From the NCBI GenBank assembly GCA_035948315.1, contig DASZJG010000099.1, positions 62,001-126,000 of the forward strand: a stretch of DNA of 64,000 nucleotides, read 5' to 3'. Source of the DNA: CAJCJE01 sp035948315. GTDB lineage: Bacteria; Actinomycetota; Actinomycetes; Mycobacteriales; Pseudonocardiaceae. The notes under the pieces were generated by a model. The model had not been told where the DNA came from and searched no databases. It worked only from the letters and a program-made list of their open reading frames with translations. A program made the translations under genes and the position numbers. Shown here one piece after another: positions 16,164-27,329 of this stretch (the first letter of the stretch is position 1; each line of letters starts with the position of its first letter).

Positions 16164-18983
16164 ATGTCGGCGGTCCGCCCCAACCTGCCCGGCCGTGACC
16201 GCGAGTTCTCCCGGTTGACGGCCTCGTTGACTGATGCGGTGGCCGGCATCGGGTCCGCGCTGGTCGTCGAGGGTGAACCCGGCATCGGCAAGACCGCCCT
16301 GGTCCGCGCGTTGGGCGAGGTCGCGGTGGCGCGTGGGTGCCGGGTGTTGCGCGGCGCCGGAGACGAACTCGGGCGTTCGCTGCCGCTGGTGCCGCTGCTC
16401 GAAGCGCTGCACGTGACCGACGCGAGCGACGATCCGGAGCACGAGGCGATCTTGGAGTTGCTCTCGGGCGACCCGACGCACTCGGCGCTGTCCTCGGCCG
16501 ATCTCGTCGCCGCCGCGGGTGAACGCCTTTTGCGTCTGGTCGAGCAGGAGTGCACGCAACGCCCGACCCTGCTGGTCATCGACGACCTCCAGTGGGCCGA
16601 CCGGGTCACCATGGCGGTGTGGAGCAGGCTGGCCAGGCTTGCGCCGCAGCTCCCCTTGCTGCTGGTGGCCACGGTCAGGTTGGGGGCCGCACGGGACGAA
16701 CTGGCGGTGATGCCGGTCGCGGCGACGCGGGTGCGGCTGGGTCCGCTGGCACACACCGCCGTTGCCACGGTCGTCGCGACGCTGGTGAACGGAACTCCCG
16801 CGCCACGGCTGCTGGCGCTCGCCGATGACGCGGGTGGCAACCCGCTGTACCTCACCGAACTGGTGGACGCGTTGCGGCGGGACAACGCGTTGCAGGTCAT
16901 GGACGGTGGCGCGGTCGAGACCACCGCCGCGAAGGCGCCGTCGTCGTTGTCCGCCGCGATCGCCGGCCGCCTCGATTTCCTGGGCGGCCCAGCCAGGCAC
17001 GTACTACGGGCGGCGGCGCTGCTCGGCGTGCGATTCTGCGTTGTGGACCTGGGCGTCGTGCTGCACCAGCACGTCGCCGAACTCGCGCCGGTACTCGACG
17101 CGGCCTGCTCGGCGGGCGTGCTCGCCGACGCGGAAGGCGACCTGTCATTTCGGCATCCGCTGGTCCGGTCCGCCCTCTACGAGGAAATCCCCGGTCCGGT
17201 CAGGGGCGCGTGGCACCTGGAAGTGGCGAAGGCTCTTGCCGAGGACGGCGCCGCCGTCGACGACGTCGCGCGGCAACTCGTCGCGGCGTTCGACGGAGCC
17301 GGCAGCCTCAGCACCACCGCGCGGGCCGAAGGCTGGCTGCGCGACTGGTTGGTCGAGCGCGGCATGCTGTTGGTGCACAAAGCGCCTGCCGCCGCGGCCG
17401 CGATCCTGCACAGGGCGGTCGCGGCAGCCGAGACGGACAGCAGGCACCCCGCTCTCGTCGCTCAGCTCGCCGAGGCGCTGTTCCGGGCAGGTGAGCTGCG
17501 CGACGCCGAGCGGGTGGCTCGGGAGGCACTGGCGGACGAGCGCATCACCGACCCGCGTCGGCGCGCTGACCTGCACTGGACCCTGGCCCAATGCCGGGCG
17601 ACGACCGGACGGTCGGCCGAGTCGTTGCGCGACCTCGACGCGGCTCTGGCACAGCCCGAAACGCTTGACGGGCCAGCGCTCGCGCGACTGCGCGTGCTCG
17701 CCGCTCGCGCGCACTGGGACATCGGCGATCTCGACGCCGCCGACGAGATGGCAGGCGCGGCACTGGCGAGCGCGGGCAAGGATCGCGGCGCCGCGGGCTG
17801 GGCTCTGCACGTGCGGGCGATCGTCTCCATGGAGCACGGCCGGATGCGGGAGACCCTGCCGCTGCTCGAACGTGCACTGGAACTGGTCGACGCGAGTCCG
17901 ACGACGGTTGATCTGCGGCTGTTGCTCCAGATCAACAGCGCGGTCGTGCACGCAGAACTGGACCAAACCGAACAGGCGGTCGAGATCGCCGAACAGGCGC
18001 GGGACACCGCAGATCGCAGCGGGCACCTGATCCGCCTCGCCCAGTCCCACAGCGCGCTGGGACAGCTGCTGTACGGGCTCGGCCGCTGGGACGCGGCCGC
18101 GTTGGAAGTCAGCTGCCTCATCGACGAACTGAAACACCCCATGGTGTCCTGTTGTGACCACGGCATCGCCGCGCTCGTCGCGCTACACCGGGGCGACCTG
18201 ACGAGCGCGCGAGCGCACCTGGACGCGGCCGAGCCGTACCGCGCCCGCCTCGGTGACCACACGATCGCGACCCTGTCCCTGGCCTGGAGCCTCTGGCACG
18301 AGCGGGCCGGTGACCTGACCGAAGCCGCGGACGCGCTGCGCCCCGCGCTGGTCGAAGGGCGCAATGCCGAGGATCTGCTCCCGGACCTGGTTCGGCTGGG
18401 TCTCGAACTCGGCGACACGGCGACCGCACGGCTTGCCACCAAGCGGGCCGCCGGCCTGGCCGCGGAAGCGAACGTGCCCCACCGCGATGCCGTGCTCGAC
18501 TACTGCGCCGGGTTGCTGGCGGAGGATCCGCAACGGTTGCTCCGAGCGGCCGCGCTGTGCGGTACGGCAGGCAGGCCGTTGCTGGGCGCCCGATCCTTCG
18601 AGGCGGCGGCGGTCGCGTTCGCGGCACATGACGACCGGGATTCGGCCAAGGCCGCACTGACGCGCGCGGTTGATCAGTACCTGGCGCTCGATGCCGACTG
18701 GCAGGTGACTCGGGCACAGGCCCGGCTACGTGCCTACCGGATCGGTTCCGGTCCCCGGGTGAAGCACAGCAAGGCCCGGACCGGTTGGAACAGCCTCACC
18801 CCGAAAGAGGTCACGGTCGCCGAGCTGATCGTCGAGGGCCTGTCCAACGCCCAGATCGCCGCCCGGCTGTTCCTGTCCCCACGCACCGTCGCCACGCACG
18901 TCTCGCACATCCTCGGCAAGCTGCAGGTGCGTACGCGCACGGACATCGCGCGAGAGGTGTGTCGCCGGGCGGCGTCGAGCTGA
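16164..18983 (+). CDS. LuxR-family LAL (MalT-like) ATP-binding regulator
   Basis: A 939-residue large ATP-binding LuxR regulator. GRDREF opens the AAA/NACHT-like domain. Walker A GEPGIGKT is at residues 37-44, Walker B is TLLVIDDLQWAD, and the sensor-like stretch LLLVATVRLG follows. A long alpha-helical TPR-like central part ends in a C-terminal LuxR helix-turn-helix (residues 876-939: LTPKEVTVAELIVEGLSNAQ, then IAARLFLSPRTVATHVSHIL). I chose the ATG at 16164 over an upstream start because the GRDREF module begins soon after and a promoter lies directly upstream. LAL proteins integrate ATP and an inducer and activate pathway genes. The target is unknown; the divergent peptide gene and the importer operon are candidates. 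Confidence 0.9.
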   Translation: MSAVRPNLPGRDREFSRLTASLTDAVAGIGSALVVEGEPGIGKTALVRALGEVAVARGCRVLRGAGDELGRSLPLVPLLEALHVTDASDDPEHEAILELLSGDPTHSALSSADLVAAAGERLLRLVEQECTQRPTLLVIDDLQWADRVTMAVWSRLARLAPQLPLLLVATVRLGAARDELAVMPVAATRVRLGPLAHTAVATVVATLVNGTPAPRLLALADDAGGNPLYLTELVDALRRDNALQVMDGGAVETTAAKAPSSLSAAIAGRLDFLGGPARHVLRAAALLGVRFCVVDLGVVLHQHVAELAPVLDAACSAGVLADAEGDLSFRHPLVRSALYEEIPGPVRGAWHLEVAKALAEDGAAVDDVARQLVAAFDGAGSLSTTARAEGWLRDWLVERGMLLVHKAPAAAAAILHRAVAAAETDSRHPALVAQLAEALFRAGELRDAERVAREALADERITDPRRRADLHWTLAQCRATTGRSAESLRDLDAALAQPETLDGPALARLRVLAARAHWDIGDLDAADEMAGAALASAGKDRGAAGWALHVRAIVSMEHGRMRETLPLLERALELVDASPTTVDLRLLLQINSAVVHAELDQTEQAVEIAEQARDTADRSGHLIRLAQSHSALGQLLYGLGRWDAAALEVSCLIDELKHPMVSCCDHGIAALVALHRGDLTSARAHLDAAEPYRARLGDHTIATLSLAWSLWHERAGDLTEAADALRPALVEGRNAEDLLPDLVRLGLELGDTATARLATKRAAGLAAEANVPHRDAVLDYCAGLLAEDPQRLLRAAALCGTAGRPLLGARSFEAAAVAFAAHDDRDSAKAALTRAVDQYLALDADWQVTRAQARLRAYRIGSGPRVKHSKARTGWNSLTPKEVTVAELIVEGLSNAQIAARLFLSPRTVATHVSHILGKLQVRTRTDIAREVCRRAASS

Positions 18984-18991
18984 CGGTGGCC

Positions 18992-19585
18992 TCACCGCTG
19001 ACCGGAAGCCTCGCCAACCGGATCACGTGGCGCGGGAAGCACACGGATGGGCGCACGCAACCGGCAGCGCAGCGGCAGCACGTACCACCACAGCCCGAAC
19101 CAACTGACGACACCGGCCGTCACCCAGACCGCCGATGTCAGGCCCATCGTGACGTCCGTAACCAGCAGGACCGCCGCTGCCAGCGCCAAGATCAACAGCA
19201 TCAGGCCGAAAAACACCATTCGGTTGGACATCAGCACGAGTTCGCGCTTGAGCCTGCGCCGGAACACCATGCGGTGAAAGGAAACCGGAGCCATGAGCAG
19301 GCCGGTCGAGGCCGCGCTGAGCACGAGGGCGACGGTGTACATCCCCTGCTGGACGGCGCTGAAATCGACGAACCGAGGTGTGAAGGCCGCCGCGAACAGG
19401 AACGTGAGCAGTAGCTGCACGCCCACCTGCGCGACCCGTACTTCCTGGAGCAGCTCGGAGAGGTTCCGGTCCAGTCGCTGGCTGGCGGTCTCGCCCCTGG
19501 CCAGGTAGTTCCACCGGTCGCCGTCGGCGTCCTGCTGCGCAGTGTCCGGCATCGCGGTTCGATCGGTGAACAGTCCCTTGGTCAT
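18992..19585 (-). CDS. DUF6328 family membrane protein
   Basis: A 197-residue protein starting at the ATG 19585 with GGAAG 6 bases upstream; the frame is open further, but this start fits the family. A hydrophilic N-terminus (DRWNYLARGETASQRLDRNL, then SELLQEVRVAQVGVQLLL) is the hallmark of the DUF6328 family common in actinobacteria. About four TM helices follow (near residues 57-80, 87-105, 128-150 and 158-178) with a basic RRRLKRE loop. Function is unknown. It converges on the LAL regulator gene with an 8-base gap. Confidence 0.8.
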   Translation of the reverse strand: MTKGLFTDRTAMPDTAQQDADGDRWNYLARGETASQRLDRNLSELLQEVRVAQVGVQLLLTFLFAAAFTPRFVDFSAVQQGMYTVALVLSAASTGLLMAPVSFHRMVFRRRLKRELVLMSNRMVFFGLMLLILALAAAVLLVTDVTMGLTSAVWVTAGVVSWFGLWWYVLPLRCRLRAPIRVLPAPRDPVGEASGQR

Positions 19586-19924
19586 GGCATCTTCCCTGGT
19601 CGAGTCGATTCGGCGACAACGCCCAGCATCGATCATCAGAACCCACCGAAACATCGTCACGATGACCGATCCCGCACCCGCGTCGGCGACCGCGAACCAC
19701 CGACCGACCAGGCCGCGTGGGCCGGTAGAGTCCGGCGCCGTGGTCGGGCGTACCGAGAAAGAAGGCGGCGCCCGGCTGGGCTTGGGCATCCACCTGCTGC
19801 CGGCCATCGCATTCCGTGATGTGGTTGGCCTGTCGATGCCGCTTACTGGTTGGCGTGGCGCGTAAGCGCGTCGTGCCGATAGTGTGGAAAAACGAAGAAG
19901 ACAACGCAGGTCAGGGGAGGGCAT
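19586..19924. other. Divergent intergenic region, no gene seen
   Basis: 339 bases between the leftward DUF6328 gene and the rightward STAND gene. Open frames here are continuations of the neighbours or shadows, with no conserved product. It must carry both promoters. The segment just before the STAND gene (from about 19860) is noticeably more A/T-rich (gatagtgtggaaaaacgaag). I could not fix -35/-10 pairs or a repeat with confidence. Confidence 0.4.
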
Positions 19925-21926
19925 GTGGCGAGTGGCGCTGTCGGGCCACGCCGGGCGATTCCTTTCTTGAATCGTGTGGGTGCGCGTGGAGAAATGCGGA
20001 TGTTGCTGGCCGAGCGACGTGCCGAGGGACGGGCCTGCCTGTTGTTCGTACATGGTCCCCAGGGCATTGGTCGGACCAGTTTGGTGAGCGAGTTCTATCA
20101 CGAAGATCGATCGGTTTTCGACGGTACCTATATCGAGGTCGCAGCGCGTCAGCCGGACGGGAAGCTGGTGCAGCAGGGGGAGATGCTCGCACAGGCACTG
20201 CGGGGACTTGGGTTGCCTGACACCGAGCATGCCGGTTCTGACACGGCGCGGTCTGATGCGTTTCAGCGGTTGTCCGCTGGCAGGCGTTTCCTCATGCTGG
20301 TCAAGGACGTGGCCAGCGCGGAGCAAGTCAGGAACCTGATCCCCGCCAGCGCCCCCGAGGCTGCCGTAGTGGTGACTACTCGCACCATGCTGCGGGAGTT
20401 GCTACAGCACGATTTCGCGGATGTCCCCGTGAACAAGCTGCCGCGCGCGGAGTCGCGCAAATTGCTGGTCGGCTGTATGAAGGCGAGCGCGGCCCAAGTG
20501 TCATCCGAAGTCATCGATGGGCTCGCCGAGCTGTGTGACGGATTTCCGTTGCTGATCCGGATTCTGGGCTCGCAGCTGGTACGCCGCCCCCCACATACCG
20601 CCGAGCGACTTCTCGAGGATCTGCGGGCGTCGGAATCAGCGCTGCTGACGATGGCCTACGCCCAGCGCTTTACTGGTTTCCTGAACATGGCTTATGACTC
20701 TCTGGTGGAGAAGTTGAAGCTGGCGTATCGGCAGTTGTCATTGCTGCCCGGCCCGAGCTTCGGCGCTGACGCCGCGGCGATCGTATTGGCGGTGGATCGC
20801 CGTCGTGCCGAGGAACTGCTTGATGATCTGGTCGATCAGGAGCTGCTGGTGTTCGACAAGGACACGTGGCGGTATTCATTCCATCGGGTCGTACGCGCTG
20901 ACGCGCGGCGCCGGGCGTTGGAGATCGATGGTGTCGAGGTCGTCCGGTCCGCGACCGAGCGGATCACGATGTGGTACCTGCGCGAGGCGATACCTCGTGA
21001 TGCTGCTTTGTCAGACCGTTGGCGGGTCGGTGCGGAGTTTGAGCGGTACGCCGCGGCACGCGCCGAGCCGATACCGCGCACGCTGGCGACGAGCTGGTTC
21101 GATGCCGAGTGGACATCGCTGGCGGCCTGTGTTCGCGCCGCACATGACGAAGGGCTGCATGCGATTGCCTGGCAGCTGTGCGTCGCCTTGTTCAAGTATC
21201 TGCATCTGCACGGGCACCTGGACACCTGGTTGGACAGCCACCTGCTCGGGATCAGCTCGGCAGAGGCATCCGGCGATCGGCTCGGCATCATGCAGGTCAC
21301 GTCGCAACGGGGCGCCGCCTACCTGGCGGTCGGCGACACGAAACGTGCCAGGGTCGATTTCGAAGCGTCGCTGCGGGCCGCGATTGAGGCCGAACACCCC
21401 CTCGGTGAGCAGAGCGCGCTTGAGTGGCTGGGCAAGACAGCCGTGGCCGAGGGCGATCTGACCACGGCGTTTCGCTACTACGACGAGTCGGAGGCCGTGA
21501 TCGCACGGTCGGGCGCGGCGATTCCGGTCGCGCAGCAGAACCGGATGCGAGCGCTGTTGTTGTTGCAACGTGCCCGAGCTTGGCTGATCGGTGCGGAGTG
21601 GGACCACGCGGCCAGTTCGGCTGCCGCGGCGCTGGAGTACTTCGAATCGACCGACGAGACCGACAATCGCGCAAAATGCCTGATGGTCCTGGGCGATGCC
21701 GCAACCGGCCGTCGCGATGTCGCGCAGGCCATGCAGCGTTTCGAGCGCGCCGCCGCACTCTTCGCCAGCGACGATGCCCGTCGCGCCCAGGCCGGCGCGC
21801 TGCGCAAGTTTGGCGACGCCCGCGCCGTGAACGGAGACGTCAACGGTGCCGTGGAAGCATTCCAACGCTCTCGGGAGCTCTACATCGCGCTCGGTGATGC
21901 CACCGCGGATGAGGTCGCCACGGCGA

Positions 21927-21949
<23 letters not shown>
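19925..21949 (+). CDS. STAND/NB-ARC-like ATPase with TPR repeats, nucleotide motifs degenerate
   Basis: A 674-residue protein starting with GTG behind GGGGAGG. It has an NB-ARC layout: P-loop GPQGIGRTS (residues 44-52), VVVTTRT (RNBS-B-like), LCDGFPLLIRILG (GLPL-like), a winged-helix-like region YSFHRVVRADARRR, then about 300 residues of TPR-like helices to the end. Several key positions are altered. The Walker A Lys is Arg50, the first Walker B Asp is Lys127 (FLMLVKDV), and the MHD-type Asp after FH is Arg. There is no N-terminal effector domain (no SARP, TIR or protease). It may be a signalling scaffold rather than an active switch. Its last 23 bases overlap the convergent next gene. Codon use looks less GC-biased than in neighbours, hinting at transfer. 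Confidence 0.75.
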
Positions 21950-23561
<1,612 letters not shown>

Positions 23562-23687
23562 GGTCCTCCACCGTGGACCGTGGGGACCAAGTGGCACCCT
23601 GAGCCACTGACTTGACGGCACGATCCTCACTCCCACGATGGTGACCTACAGGTCACGGTACTCGCCCGGGGTCAGTACCGTGATCGC

Positions 23688-24152
23688 GTGACTCCTATCT
23701 GGGTAACCGTCCTCGTAGCCGTGCTGAGCGTCTTCGGTGCGCTGGGCGCCCAATGGCTCAGTAGCCTGCGCACGTACCGGCTCGCCGGGATCGAGCGAGA
23801 CGCCAAACGCGAGGAACGTCACCAACAGAATCGTGAAGATACCTATGCGAAATTCCTCGTTGCCGCGCGTGCGCTCCCACCTGTGCTTCGGACCGGCGTC
23901 GACCCCGAAGCCGGCGAAACCTGCCTGAACTCGCTGCGGGACGCAGCCGCCTACATCGAACTCAACGCACCCGAACTCGCCGACGGACCATCGGCCGCCG
24001 TGCTTGACGCCGCGGAACGGTGGCGCAACCTCACCCTGACGAACTCGCTGGCGGCTCCGGTCGTCGCCGAAGCCGGTACCGCGTTCCACGACGCGGTGAG
24101 TGCTTTGCGCGAGCTGATGCGCACTGATCTCGGTGCCGGCCGTACAGGGTAG
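23688..24152 (+). CDS. Small single-TM protein with coiled-coil segment, function unknown
   Basis: A 154-residue protein starting at a GTG. One TM helix (about residues 4-24, IWVTVLVAVLSVFGALGAQW) is followed by a charged, probably helical stretch (GIERDAKREERHQQNREDTY) and two further amphipathic helices. This topology is common in small actinobacterial proteins of no known role. The gene is divergent from the GT-B-like gene (126 bases), with a small inverted repeat AGTGGC/GCCACT (23590-23608) between them. It could be a membrane partner of the neighbouring STAND/GT-B pair, but nothing beyond position supports that. Confidence 0.65.
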   Translation: MTPIWVTVLVAVLSVFGALGAQWLSSLRTYRLAGIERDAKREERHQQNREDTYAKFLVAARALPPVLRTGVDPEAGETCLNSLRDAAAYIELNAPELADGPSAAVLDAAERWRNLTLTNSLAAPVVAEAGTAFHDAVSALRELMRTDLGAGRTG

Positions 24153-24248
24153 GGCTGACCCCTCGCCACAGGCCGGCTGGGCGACAGCAGCTTGACACCG
24201 CTTTACTGTGCGCGGTGCCCAAAGTCATCAGATGAACAGGGAGGTTTG

Positions 24249-25412
24249 GTGCCTGACTCCGGTCTTCCGCTGTCCGCTTGGCCGCTCGCCGAGGGTGTCC
24301 GCCACCTCAACCACGGCTCCTTCGGCAGCTCGCCGCGCGCCGTGCTCGCGGCGCAGGTCGAGCTTCGCGCCGAGATGGATGCCGATCCCGATCGCTGGTT
24401 TCGCGGCCTGCCCGATCGAGTGGCGGAGGCTCGCGTCGAGGTGGCCTCAAGTCTGGGGGTGACCGATGACGAACTGGCCTTCGTGCCCAACGCCAGCGCA
24501 GGCGTCAGCGCCGTGCTGCGCGGCCTCGCGCTGCGTCCCGGCGCCGAGATCGTGCTCACCGACCACGCCTACGGCGCCGTCGCCATGGCGGCCGCGCGAG
24601 TGGCTGAGGCCGCGGGCGCGCGGGTGCGGACGGTCAGCGTCCCGCTCGACGCGACCGCTGAGGCGGCCACCGCCGCGATCGCGGCCGTCCTGGGTGCGCG
24701 GACCGCGTTGCTGATCGTCGACCAGGTGAGCTCGCCGACGGCGCGTGCCCTGCCGGTCGAGCTGATCACCCGGGAGGCGCATCGGGCGGGAGTCCCGGTG
24801 CTGGTGGACGCGGCGCACGCACCCGGCATGTTCGCCGATCCGGTGCGCCGCTGCGGCCCGGTGGACTTCTGGGTCGGCAACCTGCACAAGTGGGCGTGCG
24901 CGCCCAGGGGCACCGCCGTGCTCGTCGCGCGGGAGCCGTGGGCTCAGGACCTGTACCCGGTGATCGACTCCTGGGGCACGCCGGACGCGTATCCGCGCCG
25001 CTTCGACCGGCAGGGCACGGTGGATCTGACCGCATGGCTGACCGCGCCGTTCGCGTTCGAGTTCATCGAGCGTGCCGTTGGCTGGGACGCGCTGCGCGCC
25101 TCGGCGGCGCGGCTTGCCGATCTCGGGCAGGTGCGGCTGGCCGAGGCGCTGGGCGGTGACGTGTCCGAGGTCTGCGCGCTCCCGGCACCGTTGATGCGGT
25201 TGGTGCCGTTGCCGGACGGGCTGGTCACCGACCAGGAGCAGGCGCACGCGCTACAGCATCGGATCGCCGACGAGACCCGCTGCGAAATCGCGGTCACCAC
25301 CTGGGGCGGCCGCGGCTACATCCGGCTGTCCACCCACGCCTACAACACCATCGACGACATCGATCAGCTCGCCGCGCTACTGCCCGCCACGCTGGCCGCC
25401 GCCATCCGGTGA
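24249..25412 (+). CDS. Class V aminotransferase-fold PLP enzyme (isopenicillin N epimerase-like)
   Basis: A 387-residue fold-type I PLP enzyme. I set the start at the GTG 24249, which has GGGAGG 4 bases upstream; the frame is open from 24192. Family marks are HLNHGSFGSSPRAVL, VDAAHAPGM (the Asp that pairs with the PLP ring nitrogen), and GNLHKWACAPRG with the Schiff-base Lys. C-terminal RGYIRLSTHAYNTIDDID is typical of the CefD/isopenicillin N epimerase-like group, which also includes desulfurases and lyases acting on amino acids. No beta-lactam genes are nearby, so epimerase activity on penicillin N precursors is unlikely. The substrate is unknown. The gene appears monocistronic. Confidence 0.85.
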   Translation: MPDSGLPLSAWPLAEGVRHLNHGSFGSSPRAVLAAQVELRAEMDADPDRWFRGLPDRVAEARVEVASSLGVTDDELAFVPNASAGVSAVLRGLALRPGAEIVLTDHAYGAVAMAAARVAEAAGARVRTVSVPLDATAEAATAAIAAVLGARTALLIVDQVSSPTARALPVELITREAHRAGVPVLVDAAHAPGMFADPVRRCGPVDFWVGNLHKWACAPRGTAVLVAREPWAQDLYPVIDSWGTPDAYPRRFDRQGTVDLTAWLTAPFAFEFIERAVGWDALRASAARLADLGQVRLAEALGGDVSEVCALPAPLMRLVPLPDGLVTDQEQAHALQHRIADETRCEIAVTTWGGRGYIRLSTHAYNTIDDIDQLAALLPATLAAAIR

Positions 25413-25513
25413 CCGCGACCCCGTCGGGGCCCTGGGGGACGGAAGGACCGGCGATACTGGCTGCTACCTGACGGAGTACCCATCTGGTGGATTCGACCGG
25501 CATGTGAGCATTC

Positions 25514-25527
25514 CGCGGATCTCCGCG
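25514..25527. promoter_or_regulatory. Small dyad upstream of the DHA2 exporter
   Basis: CGCGGA-TC-TCCGCG is a perfect 14-bp inverted repeat about 37 bases before the exporter ATG. It could be an operator for a TetR-like regulator encoded elsewhere or a 5' leader hairpin. Short GC dyads arise often by chance in this genome. Confidence 0.25.
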
Positions 25528-25564
25528 CGCCGATATGGTCGGTGTGGCTAGAGGAGGAGCGGTC

Positions 25565-27076
25565 ATGACCGAGTCAACACCGGTTCTGGTGCGGTACGGC
25601 CAGCCTGCCGGTCGATGGGTGCTGCTGGCGACCGTGCTCGGTTCCGGTATGGCATTCATCGACACCACCGTCGTCAACGTTGCCCTGCAACGCCTTGGCA
25701 GCGACCTGAACGCGAGCGCCGCTGATCTACAGTGGACGGTCAACGGCTACACGCTCAGCCTTGCCGCGCTGATCCTGCTCGGCGGGTCGCTCGGCGACCG
25801 GTTCGGCCGCAAGCGGGTCTTCCTGATCGGCGTCGTGTGGTTCGCGGCAGCGTCCCTGTTGTGTGGGTTGTCGCTGAACATCGAAACGCTGATCAGCGCG
25901 CGGGTGCTGCAAGGCGTCGGCGGAGCCCTGCTCACTCCCGGCTCGCTGGCCATCCTTGAGGCGTCGTTCGAACCGCAGGACCGGCCCAAGGCTATCGGCG
26001 CCTGGTCCGGACTCGGCGGCATCGCGGGCGCTGTTGGTCCGTTCCTCGGCGGCTGGCTGATCCAGATCGCCACCTGGCGACTGGTATTCCTGATCAACGC
26101 GCCGCTCGCGGTGATCGTCTGCATTGTGGCGCTGCGCCATGTCCCGGAAAGCCGCAACCCGGACGCCCCTCGCCGACTCGACGTCACCGGTGTGCTGGCC
26201 GGCGCGGTTGGCCTTGCCGGGCTCACCTATGGATTCACCGCGTGGCCCGCGCTCGGCGTGACCAGCCCGGTGGTGCTGGCAGCGCTGGTCGTCGGGGTAG
26301 CGGGTATCGCCGCCTTCGTGGTCATCGAACGGCGGTCGGCCCATCCCATGCTGCCGCTCGAAGTGTTCGCATCACGCACCTTCACCGCGGCCAATCTGGT
26401 CACCTTCGCGATGTACTCCGCGCTGGGCGGCGTGTTGTTCCTTGTCGTACTGAACCTTCAGGTGGTCAGCGGATTCGGACCGTTCGCCGCGGGTACGTCG
26501 TTGCTGCCGCTGACCGTGATCGCGCTGCTGCTCTCCGCGCGAGCCGGCGCACTCGCTCAGCGCATCGGGCCGCGCATCCCGATGACGGTCGGCCCGATCC
26601 TGGCAGCGTGCGCCCTGCTGCTGTTCACCAGGATCGGCCCGCACGCCTCCTACCTGACCTCGGTGTTGCCAGCGGTGATCCTGCTCGGCCTCGGACTGTC
26701 ACTGACCGTCGCGCCGCTGACCGCGACCGCGCTCGGTGCGGTGGACGCTCGGCATGCCGGGGTGGCCAGCGGTGTCAACAATGCCGTCGCCCGTGCGGCG
26801 GGTCTGCTCGCGGTCGCGGTGCTGCCGCTGGCCGCCGGGCTCGGCGCCGGCAGCCTGACCAACCCGATCGACCTCGGACCCACCTATCGGACGGCGATGC
26901 TGATCGGTGCCGCGATCCTGCTGGTCGGTGCGGCGATCTCGCTGGTCGCCATCCCCAGGGCCGCCGCCCGGTCGGACGACGCCAGTGCGGCTGCCCAGCC
27001 GCACTGCGCGGTGACCGGCCCGCCGCAGGTCGGCACGCGTCCGGCTCCGCGAGCTGCCGAGTCGGAGCAGGTCTGA
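25565..27076 (+). CDS. DHA2-family MFS drug exporter (EmrB/QacA, 14 TM)
   Basis: A 503-residue, 14-helix major facilitator of the EmrB/QacA group. The start ATG 25565 (MTESTP) follows GAGGAGG. Family motifs are FIDTTVVNVALQRLG in TM1 (motif D1), GGSLGDRFGRKR (motif A) and ARVLQGVGGALLTPGSLAI, with the antiporter motif C region at LGGIAGAVGPFLGGWLI. These proteins export cationic drugs or secondary metabolites with proton exchange. There is no adjacent TetR or MarR regulator. The C-terminal 35 residues form a hydrophilic tail. Confidence 0.92.
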   Translation: MTESTPVLVRYGQPAGRWVLLATVLGSGMAFIDTTVVNVALQRLGSDLNASAADLQWTVNGYTLSLAALILLGGSLGDRFGRKRVFLIGVVWFAAASLLCGLSLNIETLISARVLQGVGGALLTPGSLAILEASFEPQDRPKAIGAWSGLGGIAGAVGPFLGGWLIQIATWRLVFLINAPLAVIVCIVALRHVPESRNPDAPRRLDVTGVLAGAVGLAGLTYGFTAWPALGVTSPVVLAALVVGVAGIAAFVVIERRSAHPMLPLEVFASRTFTAANLVTFAMYSALGGVLFLVVLNLQVVSGFGPFAAGTSLLPLTVIALLLSARAGALAQRIGPRIPMTVGPILAACALLLFTRIGPHASYLTSVLPAVILLGLGLSLTVAPLTATALGAVDARHAGVASGVNNAVARAAGLLAVAVLPLAAGLGAGSLTNPIDLGPTYRTAMLIGAAILLVGAAISLVAIPRAAARSDDASAAAQPHCAVTGPPQVGTRPAPRAAESEQV

Positions 27077-27277
27077 GTCGCAAGCGGGCCAGTGAATTCG
27101 GCCGCAACCCGGCTTTCCGGTGCAATCATTTGGCAAACACTCAGCGGCTGTTGAGCACGAATGACAATGGGATTGGATCCCGAAAAAGATACTCGCTGAA
27201 GTGCACACCGGGAGTACCGAAAGACGAGAATTGCCGTTCCCTGACCTGAATCGATCCGACAAGATGTCGTAGCGAAT

Positions 27278-27309
27278 TCGGCGCGCGATCAATCGGGTCG
27301 GCGCGCGAT
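27278..27309 (+). promoter_or_regulatory. Two 12-bp direct repeats spaced 20 bp, upstream of the SDR operon
   Basis: TCGGCGCGCGAT occurs at 27278-27289 and again at 27298-27309. The copies are identical, and the 20-bp period puts them on the same DNA face two helical turns apart. The second copy is about 20 bases before the SDR start, so a protein bound here would block or control initiation. No cognate regulator gene is adjacent. The 253-base gap (27077-27329) holds no gene. Confidence 0.45.
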
Positions 27310-27329
27310 GAGAGAATTGAGGGAGTCTG

